Source of the DNA: an uncultured Fibrobacter sp.
GTDB lineage: Bacteria > Fibrobacterota > Fibrobacteria > Fibrobacterales > Fibrobacteraceae
Direction: 5' to 3'
DNA: 64,000 bases
Assembly: GCF_900316465.1 (NCBI RefSeq)
Contig: NZ_ONDD01000013.1
Coordinates: forward strand, 1 to 64,000
Below, one piece after another: positions 39,308-47,194 of this stretch (position 1 is the stretch's first letter; each line of letters starts with the position of its first letter). The notes under the pieces were generated by a model, which had not been told where the DNA came from, made no database searches, and saw only the letters and a list, made by a program, of their open reading frames with translations. The position numbers were made by a program, and so were the translations under genes.

Positions 39308-41837
39308 CGGATTCGGGCCAAGGGTGCTTGGGGTAGCGGCCACGCAATTCCTTGCGCACCTCGGCGTAGGTGTTCTGCCAGAATCCAGTCAAGTCCCAAG
39401 TTTTTTGAATTGTGCGGAAGTTCGGTGCGAGAATGTCGTACCGGACTTTTAATTTGCCGTCGGCAATCTTGTGCTCGCCGCGGAGCTGCATCAAGTCTTC
39501 GATTCGGGCCGAGATTTCGACCAAAACGCCTTCGATGCTTTGCACGGATTTTCCGTCGTCGCTGACGGCGACTTCTTGGTAGCTGTAGCGGGCGCGCTTG
39601 CCGTTGGGGAGCGTGTAATGGTCGGGGAAAGTTTTCCCGAGCCACTGTAGCATGGATTTGCCAAAATAATCTTCGATGATGCTGCGGTAACGGTCTTCGT
39701 TAATGTCGCGGAGCAGGAACTTGCCGTTTGCGAATTCGTCGAAGATGAGTTCCATATCTTCTTCGTTGAATTCGGGGAGACCGTATTCGGGATAGAGCTT
39801 GGCGGCAAGGCGCATCTTGATGAGCTGCGTCTGAACGGCTTCGGTCAGGAACTTGCCGCTCCAATTTTCTTTCTCGATTTTTTCGCGCCAGGCGTCGACG
39901 GTAAGCTTCTTGAGTTCTTCAAGAACTTTAGGCGATGCCTCTTGCGTGAGAATTTCTTTGCGGGAAAGTTCGGTGGTGGAGCCGTCGGCGTTTTCGGATT
40001 CGCTGATTTCGACTCCGATGAATCTTTCTTGTCCGCTGCGCCACAAGAGCTCGTAGCGCGTCTTGGCGTTGCTGCCGCCGAGCATGTCTTGCGAAATGGG
40101 CGCGTAAAGGTTGACCTTGAGTTCGGACTTTGTGGTGCCGGTACGGAGCATGCTGAGTGCGAGAATCGCGTAAGGCGGTTCTGCAACTTGCAGGCGAATC
40201 ACGTTCTGGTTGGCGAGCTTGTAGGCATTGCCGCTCGGAGTCGCGAGCCTGTCCGGGAAAGCTTTCAAGAGGCTGCGAATGACGGATTCTCTCTCGTCTT
40301 TCGTCTGTAGGACGGAGCCCGTTCTCTCGTCTATTTTATCGCGGTAGTCGCGCAGTTGTCGGAGTGTGAACGAAATTTCACGCGGAACATCCCTGTTCTT
40401 GGACAAAGTATCACTTGCAAGTGTGAGAATGTCGTAGGCGACTTTTGCTTTCTGCAGAAATTCGGTGCCGGAGTGAATCCAGGCGAGTGCGGCGAGGAGC
40501 AAGTCGGGTAGATCAGCCTTGCTTTGAGCCGATGCGAGGAGCAGCGCGAGTGGAATGCTTGAAACTGGCGTGCGGATGGCCTTGAGGCCGAGTGCGGTGA
40601 TTGTGCCGTCTTGGAGCATCCCGAATTTTTCGAGGAGTGCGGTCGCGGTCTTTTCGCGTGCTTCCGGAATTGCTGTCGGAAGTACTATGCCATCTGTCAT
40701 CCCGGACTCGTTCCGGGATCTCCTTTCCTCGCCGAGATCCTCTAGCGCGGCCTTTTGCAGTAGTAATTCCGAGGGCTCGATTTGCAGGACTTCGGGCACG
40801 ATCCCTTGGGGCATACGCTTTTCGCTTTCCTCGCTCCAGAGGCGTATGGCACAACCATTCTGCGTACGGCCGCTACGGCCGCTGCGCTGAATGGCATTTT
40901 GCATAGAAATGGGGAGCGTGCGCAGGACATTCACCTTTTCGCTGTCGTCATACAAACTCACTCGTTCGATGCCGCTATCGACGACGCCTGTCACGTTAGG
41001 CACGGTGATAGATGTTTCGGCGATGTTTGTGGTGAAGATGACACGCGGGCGTTCAGTGACTTCAAAGATGCGGTCTTGCGTTTCGCGGTCTTGCCCGCCA
41101 TAGAGTTCCAGAAATTCGGCGCAGTTTGGGCCGAGGGCTTCGGAGGCGGCGGTGTGGCAGCGGGCGATTTCGGCTTTGCCCGGTAAGAATACCAGCGTGG
41201 TCTGCCAGATGTTGTTGCGGTAGAGCGTGCGGAGCGCCCGCACCACTTCGGCGTCAAGTCCAACGCCCGAAACAAGCGATGTCCCCGTTGCCGGAGTCTG
41301 GTTGATAATCTGGACGGGGTAGAGCGGGTGGCCGAGGCTCAGGCACTTGACGCCGAGAACCGTTTCGAGTTCGGAACGGTTCAACGCCGCCGACATCACC
41401 GCAATCCTAGGCTTTTTGGCTCCCCTAAAAAACGCAAACAGCAAGTCCATGTCGGCTTTGCGTTCGTGGTATTCGTCAAAGACGATCCAGTCGGCATCCA
41501 GCTTGCCGTGTAGCAACTCTTGTAGAAAGTTACCGTAGGTTTGGAATAGTATGCGCGTGTCTGCGCTCTTGCAGCTGTCTTGCCTGAACTGGTAGCCGAC
41601 AGTCTTGCCGCAGGTTTCCCCGTGGAGCTTTGCCGAGAACTGCGCCAGCGCGAGTGCCGCGATACGGCGTGGCTGCAAGACGACTACGCGGCCTTTGCAG
41701 TGCTTGCTTAAAAAGTAGGGGATGAATAGCGACTTGCCCGAGCCGGTCGGCGCTTCAATCAATAAATTGCGAGAAGCCGCTATCGCGGCTTCCAGTTTGC
41801 CTTCTTCTTCGGCGAGTGCTAAATCTTTGTAATTCAC
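39300..41837 (-). CDS. hrpB: DEAH-type ATP-dependent helicase HrpB
   Basis: 845 residues from GTG 41837. SF2 motifs: LLIEAPTGSGKSLFIPYFL (I, in part), VVLQPRRIAALALA (Ia), VFDEYHERKADMDL (II, DEYH in place of DEAH), AVMSAAL (III), TLVFLPGKAEI (IV), VIFTTNIAETSITVPNV (V) and QRSGRSGRTQNGCAI (VI). The C-terminal HrpB domain ends with HPWPESVI-like residues (RYPKHPWPESVI), typical of the family. HrpB is a putative RNA helicase; its substrate is not established. At about residues 367-383 a palindromic element adds roughly 14 codons in frame. Its end overlaps the convergent gene by 8 nt. Confidence 0.9.
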   Translation of the reverse strand: MNYKDLALAEEEGKLEAAIAASRNLLIEAPTGSGKSLFIPYFLSKHCKGRVVVLQPRRIAALALAQFSAKLHGETCGKTVGYQFRQDSCKSADTRILFQTYGNFLQELLHGKLDADWIVFDEYHERKADMDLLFAFFRGAKKPRIAVMSAALNRSELETVLGVKCLSLGHPLYPVQIINQTPATGTSLVSGVGLDAEVVRALRTLYRNNIWQTTLVFLPGKAEIARCHTAASEALGPNCAEFLELYGGQDRETQDRIFEVTERPRVIFTTNIAETSITVPNVTGVVDSGIERVSLYDDSEKVNVLRTLPISMQNAIQRSGRSGRTQNGCAIRLWSEESEKRMPQGIVPEVLQIEPSELLLQKAALEDLGEERRSRNESGMTDGIVLPTAIPEAREKTATALLEKFGMLQDGTITALGLKAIRTPVSSIPLALLLASAQSKADLPDLLLAALAWIHSGTEFLQKAKVAYDILTLASDTLSKNRDVPREISFTLRQLRDYRDKIDERTGSVLQTKDERESVIRSLLKAFPDRLATPSGNAYKLANQNVIRLQVAEPPYAILALSMLRTGTTKSELKVNLYAPISQDMLGGSNAKTRYELLWRSGQERFIGVEISESENADGSTTELSRKEILTQEASPKVLEELKKLTVDAWREKIEKENWSGKFLTEAVQTQLIKMRLAAKLYPEYGLPEFNEEDMELIFDEFANGKFLLRDINEDRYRSIIEDYFGKSMLQWLGKTFPDHYTLPNGKRARYSYQEVAVSDDGKSVQSIEGVLVEISARIEDLMQLRGEHKIADGKLKVRYDILAPNFRTIQKTWDLTGFWQNTYAEVRKELRGRYPKHPWPESVI
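40691..40735. repeat. Palindromic element inserted in frame in hrpB
   Basis: The core ATCCCGGA-ctcgt-TCCGGGAT (40699-40719) is a perfect 8-bp stem with 5-nt loop. It encodes RRSRNESGMTD on the hrpB strand, in a loop of the protein where related helicases have little sequence. The element looks like the GGGATC-type mobile palindromes found in other bacteria; in frame in a coding gene it resembles Rickettsia-type palindromic elements. Confidence 0.6.
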
Positions 41838-41864
41838 TAAAGTCTATTGATTAAAGATCAATAA

Positions 41865-42329
41865 CTAGCGCGGGAACTTGAGCTTTTCGCCGGTGGCAAC
41901 GTCGTTGTAAGGCTTCTTGCCTTCGTGGAACTTCTGGTTGATTACCAGGTTGTCGATACGGCGACGCAGGCCCTGTTCGGTCTTGCAGAAGAAATAGGCG
42001 ACCTTGTTGGTGCCGGGCACCAGGAACATGGCGAGCTTGTACTTCTGAGACACGGCGCGGCGGAAGAACTTGAGGTCTTCTTTCTTGGGCACCACGAGGT
42101 GGGAACCTTCCTTGACTTCGCAAATCATGTCGGCATCGGCCAAAAGGGCGCGAGACTTCTGCTTGAGAGCGGCAAAGTTGGGTTCGGTGTTCTTCTTGAT
42201 GGTTTCAAGGCTGAATGCACCACCGCCTTCCTTGAGGGCTTTGCGGACGCCGCGGAATGCAAACACGCCGAGCACGATAAGGACAAGGGCTACAATGAAG
42301 GGCCAATAGTTGGCGAGAAAATCTAACAT
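41865..42329 (-). CDS. Membrane-anchored protein of unknown function
   Basis: 154 residues with AAAGAGG before the ATG. A transmembrane helix at about 8-27 (YWPFIVALVLIVLGVFAF) is followed by a soluble region: LKEGGGAFSLETIKKN, then SRALLADADMICEVKEGSHL, LKFFRRAVSQKYKLAMFLVPG and LRRRIDNLVIN. The soluble part is mixed alpha/beta with many Lys/Arg residues. I do not recognise a family. A perfect hairpin TATTGAT-taaag-ATCAATA (41845-41863) lies between its stop and the hrpB start. Confidence 0.5.
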   Translation of the reverse strand: MLDFLANYWPFIVALVLIVLGVFAFRGVRKALKEGGGAFSLETIKKNTEPNFAALKQKSRALLADADMICEVKEGSHLVVPKKEDLKFFRRAVSQKYKLAMFLVPGTNKVAYFFCKTEQGLRRRIDNLVINQKFHEGKKPYNDVATGEKLKFPR

Positions 42330-42381
42330 AAAAACCTCTTTTCTTTACGAAAGAAAATATAGAAAAATAAATGATTTATGC

Positions 42382-42428
42382 GGGAGGGGACCCGGCTCGG
42401 AGTTGCGAAGGCCGCACGGTCCCCTCCC
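42382..42428. repeat. 11-bp inverted repeat upstream of the Omp85-like gene
   Basis: GGGAGGGGACC (42382-42392) and GGTCCCCTCCC (42418-42428) are perfect inverted repeats around 25 nt of GC-rich sequence. A C-rich run (to about 42450) and TAAGGAGG follow. The GC content stands out from neighbours. It may be a strong RNA hairpin or an inserted element; no U-run follows, so it is not a normal terminator. Confidence 0.5.
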
Positions 42429-42478
42429 TGCACCCTCCCCTTCCTTGGCCGACGCTTTTTTAAGGAGGCAAGCTTTTC

Positions 42479-42486
42479 TATATTCG
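42479..42486 (+). promoter_or_regulatory. -10 box of the Omp85-like gene at 42492
   Basis: TATATTCG ends 5 nt before the GTG at 42492, the spacing of the other leaderless-type boxes. This decided the start. Confidence 0.45.
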
Positions 42487-42491
42487 TATTT

Positions 42492-43814
42492 GTGTTAAGT
42501 TTTTTGAAACGATGTCTTTTTACATGTGCTGTAACTGCGTGTATTTCTGTTGCAGCCTTTGCTGGCGTGGATTCGTCTATCGGTTGTCCTGATGGTACGG
42601 TCATTTCGTCGATTTCGTACGAAGGCTTGGAGCATACCAAGGCTCGCGTGGTGAATCGCGAACTCTTGAACAAGGCGGGGGAGCCGTTTTCGGCCGAAAA
42701 GTTCAATCTTGAAAAACGCCGCCTGCAAGACTTGGACTTGTTTACGGATATCTCGGTGGGGTGTGAAGGCGGAAATCTGAAATACACTTTCGTTGAAATC
42801 TTCCGCTGGATTCCAGCCCCTGCAGGCAAGACGACCGAGCGTGACGGGCTCATGATTGGTCTTGCTCTTGCGAACTTGAATGTGCTTGGCGAAGATATCC
42901 GGGCCGAGGTCCAGTACCGCACCTCTTCTGAACGGTTCCTGGATAACAACGAGTATGCCTTTTATGCAAGTTCTCCTTACTTGTTCGGACTCCCGCTTGG
43001 CTGGAATTTTGAATTCTTGCGCACCGACAGTTACGACGACATTCGCGATTACCAAGATGACAGTTGGCTGGTCGATTTGGACTTGGATTATCAATTGCTG
43101 CCGAACCTTTCTATTCTAGGCACGATTGCATATCGTGAATTGGAAAAAGCGGTATTCACGTTTGATGAGGCCTCTGCACAATTATGGGAATATGGCTTTG
43201 GCTTTGCCTTTGATTTCCGCGATACCAAGATCGATACTCGCAAAGGTATCTATTATGAATACATGCTTACGCATGTGAAACAATTAGACCGGATCGCTAT
43301 CTGTGGCGGCAGTTGTTACACCGAAGGCGAAGACTATTGGGAACTTTTGAACGATGCCCGCGCTTACTATCCAGTTGGTCGTTTTGTGATGGGGGCGACG
43401 GCGCTCGTGCGTTACCGTCCGGGTGAAGTGTACCGCTTCGACTATTTTTCGCATGGCGGCGTGAATTCTTATCGTGGCCGTTATGGCGATTCAAAGCGCC
43501 TAGGCGTACACGAAACCTTGCTCAACCTCGAAGAACGCTTTATTCTGTTGGACCGTCAGCCGGCGAGTATCGCGGGCGTGAATTTCTTCTATGGCGTGCA
43601 ATTGGTGGCGGGTCTCGACGGAAGCCTTATTTGGAATTCGGGGCGCCCCGGTTGGGATGATTACGAAGGTGCCGTCTATGGCGGTATTCATCTGGTGGTT
43701 CCCGCTGTTGACCGCCTGCGTTTTGAAGTGGGATACAGCCCAGACAGGGGAGAACCTAAATACTTCTTTGGCATGATAGAAAAGGTGTCTACGTCTCGCT
43801 GGCGTGGCAGATAA
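42492..43814 (+). CDS. Single-POTRA Omp85-like outer-membrane protein
   Basis: 440 residues from GTG 42492, chosen because a promoter box ends 5 nt upstream and the signal peptide (VLSFLKRCLFTCAVTACISVAAFA) starts there; an upstream ORF extension is rich in GC and unlikely. Residues about 32-100 are one POTRA-like domain (VISSISYEGLEHTKARVVNREL, in part). The barrel follows, with FSHGGVNSYRGRYGD, a form of the Omp85 lid motif, and a C-terminal region ending EPKYFFGMIEKVSTSR. It may assemble or export proteins at the outer membrane. Distinct from the one at 17459 but of the same type. Confidence 0.7.
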   Translation: MLSFLKRCLFTCAVTACISVAAFAGVDSSIGCPDGTVISSISYEGLEHTKARVVNRELLNKAGEPFSAEKFNLEKRRLQDLDLFTDISVGCEGGNLKYTFVEIFRWIPAPAGKTTERDGLMIGLALANLNVLGEDIRAEVQYRTSSERFLDNNEYAFYASSPYLFGLPLGWNFEFLRTDSYDDIRDYQDDSWLVDLDLDYQLLPNLSILGTIAYRELEKAVFTFDEASAQLWEYGFGFAFDFRDTKIDTRKGIYYEYMLTHVKQLDRIAICGGSCYTEGEDYWELLNDARAYYPVGRFVMGATALVRYRPGEVYRFDYFSHGGVNSYRGRYGDSKRLGVHETLLNLEERFILLDRQPASIAGVNFFYGVQLVAGLDGSLIWNSGRPGWDDYEGAVYGGIHLVVPAVDRLRFEVGYSPDRGEPKYFFGMIEKVSTSRWRGR

Positions 43815-43932
43815 GCAATTCCGACGTAAATAAAGTAAACAACCCTTTACAAATTTTGGATAAATACTAAATTAGGACTCATATTTATAACAAAAAGATA
43901 ATATGGCTCAAAGTGGGCCTTTTGGAGTATAA

Positions 43933-44523
43933 ATGGCAATTAACTATCTGGATCTCCCGATTGGTCGCAAGTATCCCTACGAAGTGGACTGCGTCGTGGA
44001 AATCGGTAAAGACACCAACCTCAAGTACGAATATGATGAACGCCTGCACGTGTTCCGCCTGGACCGCTGCTTGCTGAGCTCCATGAGCTACCCCTGTACT
44101 TACGGCTTTATCCCGAGCACCAAGGCTGATGACGGCGACGCTATCGATATGCTGATTTACAGCCCGGCCTCCATGATGACGGGAACGGTTTGCACCTGCC
44201 GCGTGATCGGTGCGCTAGACATGACCGATGGCGGTCGTAAGGACTATAAGGTCCTGGGTGTTCCGGTATTCAACCCGCGCCCCATCAAGGACATTACCGA
44301 TGTGGACCAGATGTTCCTGCGCATTACGCGTAACTTCTTCCAGAACTACAAGGAACTGGAAGGCAAGGACGTTCAGATTGGTGAATGGCAGAATGCCGCC
44401 TTTGCCCGCGAAAAGGTGATTGCCGCTCACAAGGCTTACTTCCAGATGCAGGTTCAAGTTCCTGAAACTTGCTACCAGGAACCGGAAAGTGTTGACCACT
44501 TGCCGCCTGACGAATTGATTTAA
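43933..44523 (+). CDS. ppa: Inorganic pyrophosphatase
   Basis: 196 residues; soluble family I enzyme hydrolysing pyrophosphate, which pulls biosynthesis forward. Active-site features: EIGKDTNLKYEYD, FRLDRCL, YPCTYGFIP, DGDAIDMLI with the Asp-x3-Asp metal ligands, and VLGVP. A membrane pyrophosphatase is encoded at 60019, so the window has both kinds of pyrophosphatase. An internal AAGTGGGCC...TTTTGGAG segment precedes the ATG. Confidence 0.92.
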   Translation: MAINYLDLPIGRKYPYEVDCVVEIGKDTNLKYEYDERLHVFRLDRCLLSSMSYPCTYGFIPSTKADDGDAIDMLIYSPASMMTGTVCTCRVIGALDMTDGGRKDYKVLGVPVFNPRPIKDITDVDQMFLRITRNFFQNYKELEGKDVQIGEWQNAAFAREKVIAAHKAYFQMQVQVPETCYQEPESVDHLPPDELI

Positions 44524-44555
44524 AAAAAACGCCGCTTTTTAGCGGCGGTTTTTAA
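44524..44555. terminator. Bidirectional terminator between ppa and a radical SAM gene
   Basis: CGCCGCT-tttt-AGCGGCG (44530-44547), with A8 before and T5 after. It serves ppa and, on the reverse strand, the convergent radical SAM gene. Confidence 0.9.
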
Positions 44556-45431
44556 TTAGAAGCATCTTACTTTCACCGGCAGAACGCTGGTGATTTTTGT
44601 TTTGACGCTTTCCAGGAATTCCTTGGGTAAGGGTTCCACGCCCTCGAGCAAGGTATCACGAATGACCGTGTACAACTGGACTTCGACCAAGTTTGCCGGA
44701 TTTGCGGAATGAATGGCGGTCAGGTTCTCGATGTAACGCTCGATTTCCTGCTCGCTCGGGATTTCGCCCTGCAGGTTGCAGAGCATGGTCTGAATGCAAA
44801 GCGGATAGAGTTTGATCGTCTTCGTTAGGTTGTCCAGAATCTTGTCAAAACGCAGGGGAGAACGGTTCATTTTCTTGAACCATTCTTCGGTGCCGGCATC
44901 GAGCTTTGCCCAGATTTCGCCGTCACTTGCCAACAGCTGAGAAAGACCTTGCTCGACGGCTGGGCTTTCGAGATGGCTTGCGTTTGTGATGAGTCGCAAC
45001 TTAAAGTCACCGAGTCTAGGCGTGTATTCCTTTTGAATTTCGCGCATGCGGCGGCAGACTTCCGGGAATTCCTTGACGATAGTAGATTCTCCGTCGCCCG
45101 AAAGGCATACGTCTTTCAAAAGCTTGTTCTGTTCGGGAACATGGCCGAAAAATTCACATTTTGCAAATTCGCCCGATTCATAGAAATCGAGAAATGCGCG
45201 CAATTCACGTTCGACGGCATCGACGTCCACGGGAATACGCTTGTGGCCCTCTTGCGGGCCGCTCTGACAATAGGCGCACGAAAATGAACAGTGGTGGTCG
45301 GGGTTCAGGTTTATGCCAATCGAAAGGCCGCCTGCACGCCGGCTAATCACCGGGTACACCCATGTGTTGTCTTTCCACATGCGCGAATGATCGCTCCACG
45401 CTGCAATTAATGCTTTTTCCTGTTCGTTCAT
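44556..45431 (-). CDS. Radical SAM protein
   Basis: 291 residues. The cluster motif CSFSCAYCQ (Cys 48, 52, 55) follows GGLSIGINLNPDHH. Later CLSGDGESTI and LRLITNASHL fit the SAM-binding GGE-type motif and the barrel. The layout is like TYW1/wyosine-type or other broad radical SAM enzymes, but I cannot assign a reaction. Only one cluster motif is seen. It begins 5 nt after a TATATTTG box. Confidence 0.72.
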   Translation of the reverse strand: MNEQEKALIAAWSDHSRMWKDNTWVYPVISRRAGGLSIGINLNPDHHCSFSCAYCQSGPQEGHKRIPVDVDAVERELRAFLDFYESGEFAKCEFFGHVPEQNKLLKDVCLSGDGESTIVKEFPEVCRRMREIQKEYTPRLGDFKLRLITNASHLESPAVEQGLSQLLASDGEIWAKLDAGTEEWFKKMNRSPLRFDKILDNLTKTIKLYPLCIQTMLCNLQGEIPSEQEIERYIENLTAIHSANPANLVEVQLYTVIRDTLLEGVEPLPKEFLESVKTKITSVLPVKVRCF

Positions 45432-45436
45432 GCCGC

Positions 45437-45444
45437 CAAATATA
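45437..45444 (-). promoter_or_regulatory. -10 box of the radical SAM gene
   Basis: Reverse-strand TATATTTG, an exact TAnnTTTG, ends 5 nt before the ATG at 45431; no ribosome binding site between. Confidence 0.6.
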
Positions 45445-45533
45445 GTAATCTGTGCTATAGTCTGTACCTATATGCTGTTAGAGTGAAAAATTAGAACAAC
45501 CCCTCCGCTTGACTTGATTCATGTTGTCTTAAA

Positions 45534-45575
45534 TCTTCATTCTTCATCCCATATTACACACCTCACATTGCTCAT
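45534..45575. repeat. Degenerate heptamer tract, six units
   Basis: Units TCTTCAT, TCTTCAT, CCCATAT, TACACAC, CTCACAT, TGCTCAT. On the reverse strand they resemble NRATGTG and NNATGAA. It lies in the 162-bp divergent gap between the radical SAM and barrel genes and, unlike the other tracts, is not at a stop codon. Confidence 0.55.
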
Positions 45576-45581
45576 TTTTAC

Positions 45582-45589
45582 TACTTTTC
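45582..45589 (+). promoter_or_regulatory. -10 box of the gene at 45594
   Basis: TACTTTTC ends 4 nt before the ATG, the same box and near-identical spacing as before the leuA leader peptide. Confidence 0.5.
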
Positions 45590-45593
45590 CAAC

Positions 45594-46820
45594 ATGCAGT
45601 TTGTATTGAAGTCCGCTTTGATTGCGCTTACGCTTGTCGGGGTTGCTTTGGCCGACGGCATTAAGCCATACGCTCTCGCAAACGACGGAGCGGTGACTCG
45701 CGACCGTCACCTGTCCGAAATCAGCGATATTATGCGCGGTGGGCGAGGCGGCTATATCGACCTGGGATTTTATTACACGCCGAGCCGTGAACAGTTACCC
45801 CTGGAAAGTCAGTACGGCGAACATGAAGGCTTTGCTTTCAATCATCATTTTGCTGCCTTTGGCGCCGGCGAAGTGGCTAAAGACCGCCACATGGGTGCGC
45901 TCCTCTGGTTTGACCGTTCCGGCTGGGATGGCGAAGACTTTTTCTTGTTCCCGCAGTATAACGATTTCGGCCTGCAGCGCTCGGTCGTTACTTGGGGCTT
46001 GACCTTTACAGATGCCCGCATGAATTGGACACTTGCCGCCGGTATGCAACACCAGAATCTGGAACACCGCGGTAAGCTTTATCCGTACGAAAGCGACTCT
46101 CTGGCCTACAGCTGGGCGCATTTGCGCTTTAGTAAGCTGAGTGCTCAGGCGAATTTCTACCGCACCGACTGGCGCCTGTTCCGCTTTGCGCTCGACCTGG
46201 AAAGCCGCGCTATTTACGGCGGCAGAAAGTCCGGCCCGCTTACGTACTTGCCGAACGTGTCGCTTTCCATGTACAATACTGATGAAGAAAATGACATCGA
46301 TTCCATGCGCATTAATTGGGAACAGAATCTTTATGACCAGCGCCTTTATGCCGAAGTCGCGATTGACTTGAACGACTCCTGGTTCCATAGCGCAGCTCTC
46401 AAGTTTTACCCGGATCCGTCCCGCATGATCGGCTTTGAAGCGACCTGCTTGAACCGTGTCAGAAAGAAACAGCTTTCCGACGACTTGGTTGAAGTAGAAA
46501 ACGACTTGTTGTGGGGTGGTGCTATCGACTTGCTGTTTGCCCGCTTTGCCTACAACGCCGCTTACGATTACGAAAACTTCTTTGGCGCGAAGGGCACGTT
46601 CCTTGTTGAATTCAAGTTCAACCTCGCCACGATTGACGGCTGGCTGTTCAACCGCGGTGCTGCACGTAGCGCTCCGATGCAAACGGATGTCGTTAAGCAA
46701 TTCGATAAGAAGGCCGGCTCCAACGAAATCACCCCGATTGGCTCTGCTAAGGGGGCTCCCAAGACTATCGAAGCCAAGGGAATCCGCTACGAAAAGGTCG
46801 GCTCTGAAGGAGGCAATTAA
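45594..46820 (+). CDS. Outer-membrane protein, unknown
   Basis: 408 residues with a signal peptide (1-20, SALIALTLVGVALA). The body alternates hydrophobic and polar residues with many aromatics (SYGFYYTPSRE-like strands such as GYIDLGFYYTP, RLYAEVAIDLNDSW, FLVEFKFNLATIDGW), typical of a beta-barrel; the last 60 residues are a soluble tail. I recognise no named family. The stop overlaps the start of the next gene (TAATG), so the two are coupled. Confidence 0.6.
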   Translation: MQFVLKSALIALTLVGVALADGIKPYALANDGAVTRDRHLSEISDIMRGGRGGYIDLGFYYTPSREQLPLESQYGEHEGFAFNHHFAAFGAGEVAKDRHMGALLWFDRSGWDGEDFFLFPQYNDFGLQRSVVTWGLTFTDARMNWTLAAGMQHQNLEHRGKLYPYESDSLAYSWAHLRFSKLSAQANFYRTDWRLFRFALDLESRAIYGGRKSGPLTYLPNVSLSMYNTDEENDIDSMRINWEQNLYDQRLYAEVAIDLNDSWFHSAALKFYPDPSRMIGFEATCLNRVRKKQLSDDLVEVENDLLWGGAIDLLFARFAYNAAYDYENFFGAKGTFLVEFKFNLATIDGWLFNRGAARSAPMQTDVVKQFDKKAGSNEITPIGSAKGAPKTIEAKGIRYEKVGSEGGN

Positions 46821-47191
46821 TGAAGGGTGCTATGAAAAAGATTTCGGTACTTGCGGTATTGATTGCCTGCTGCCTTACGCTTTCGGGCTGTCTCACGCAT
46901 TGGTTCCTGGATTCAACCACTCGACTCCAGATAGAAAACAAGTCGTCTAAGACTATTGTCGAAGTCGATATTCTTGCCGAAGACGGTACTTACAAAGCAT
47001 GGATTCAAGACACTATTCGCACGGGCGAAAAGAGCCGCGTATACGAAGAAGATTGGGTCGGAACCTTCTGCTTGCGTATCAGGACTTTGGGCGCCGATTT
47101 CGACATTCAGAATTTGACGTTTGACGGCGGAAGTGAATATATGGTTCTTTCGGATGACGAAGACGGTTCTCTACACTACGAATTCAAGTAG
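46820..47191 (+). CDS. Small lipoprotein, unknown
   Basis: 123 residues; GGAGG stands 5-6 nt upstream of ATG 46820 (a later ATG at 46832 is possible). A lipobox LTLSGC ends a classic lipoprotein signal. The mature part is about 95 residues, acidic and beta-like (TIVEVDILAEDGTYKAWIQD). Coupled to the barrel gene before it, suggesting a lipoprotein partner at the outer membrane. Confidence 0.65.
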   Translation: MKGAMKKISVLAVLIACCLTLSGCLTHWFLDSTTRLQIENKSSKTIVEVDILAEDGTYKAWIQDTIRTGEKSRVYEEDWVGTFCLRIRTLGADFDIQNLTFDGGSEYMVLSDDEDGSLHYEFK

Positions 47192-47194
47192 ATC

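Noticed and set aside
37724..39343. 539-codon reverse ORF opposite the beta-propeller gene
   Set aside because: The forward gene has a signal peptide and family motifs; the reverse ORF is a codon-bias artefact.
42421..42450. C-rich run read as another heptamer tract
   Set aside because: A 7-nt frame can be forced but units are not similar; simple C-richness explains it.
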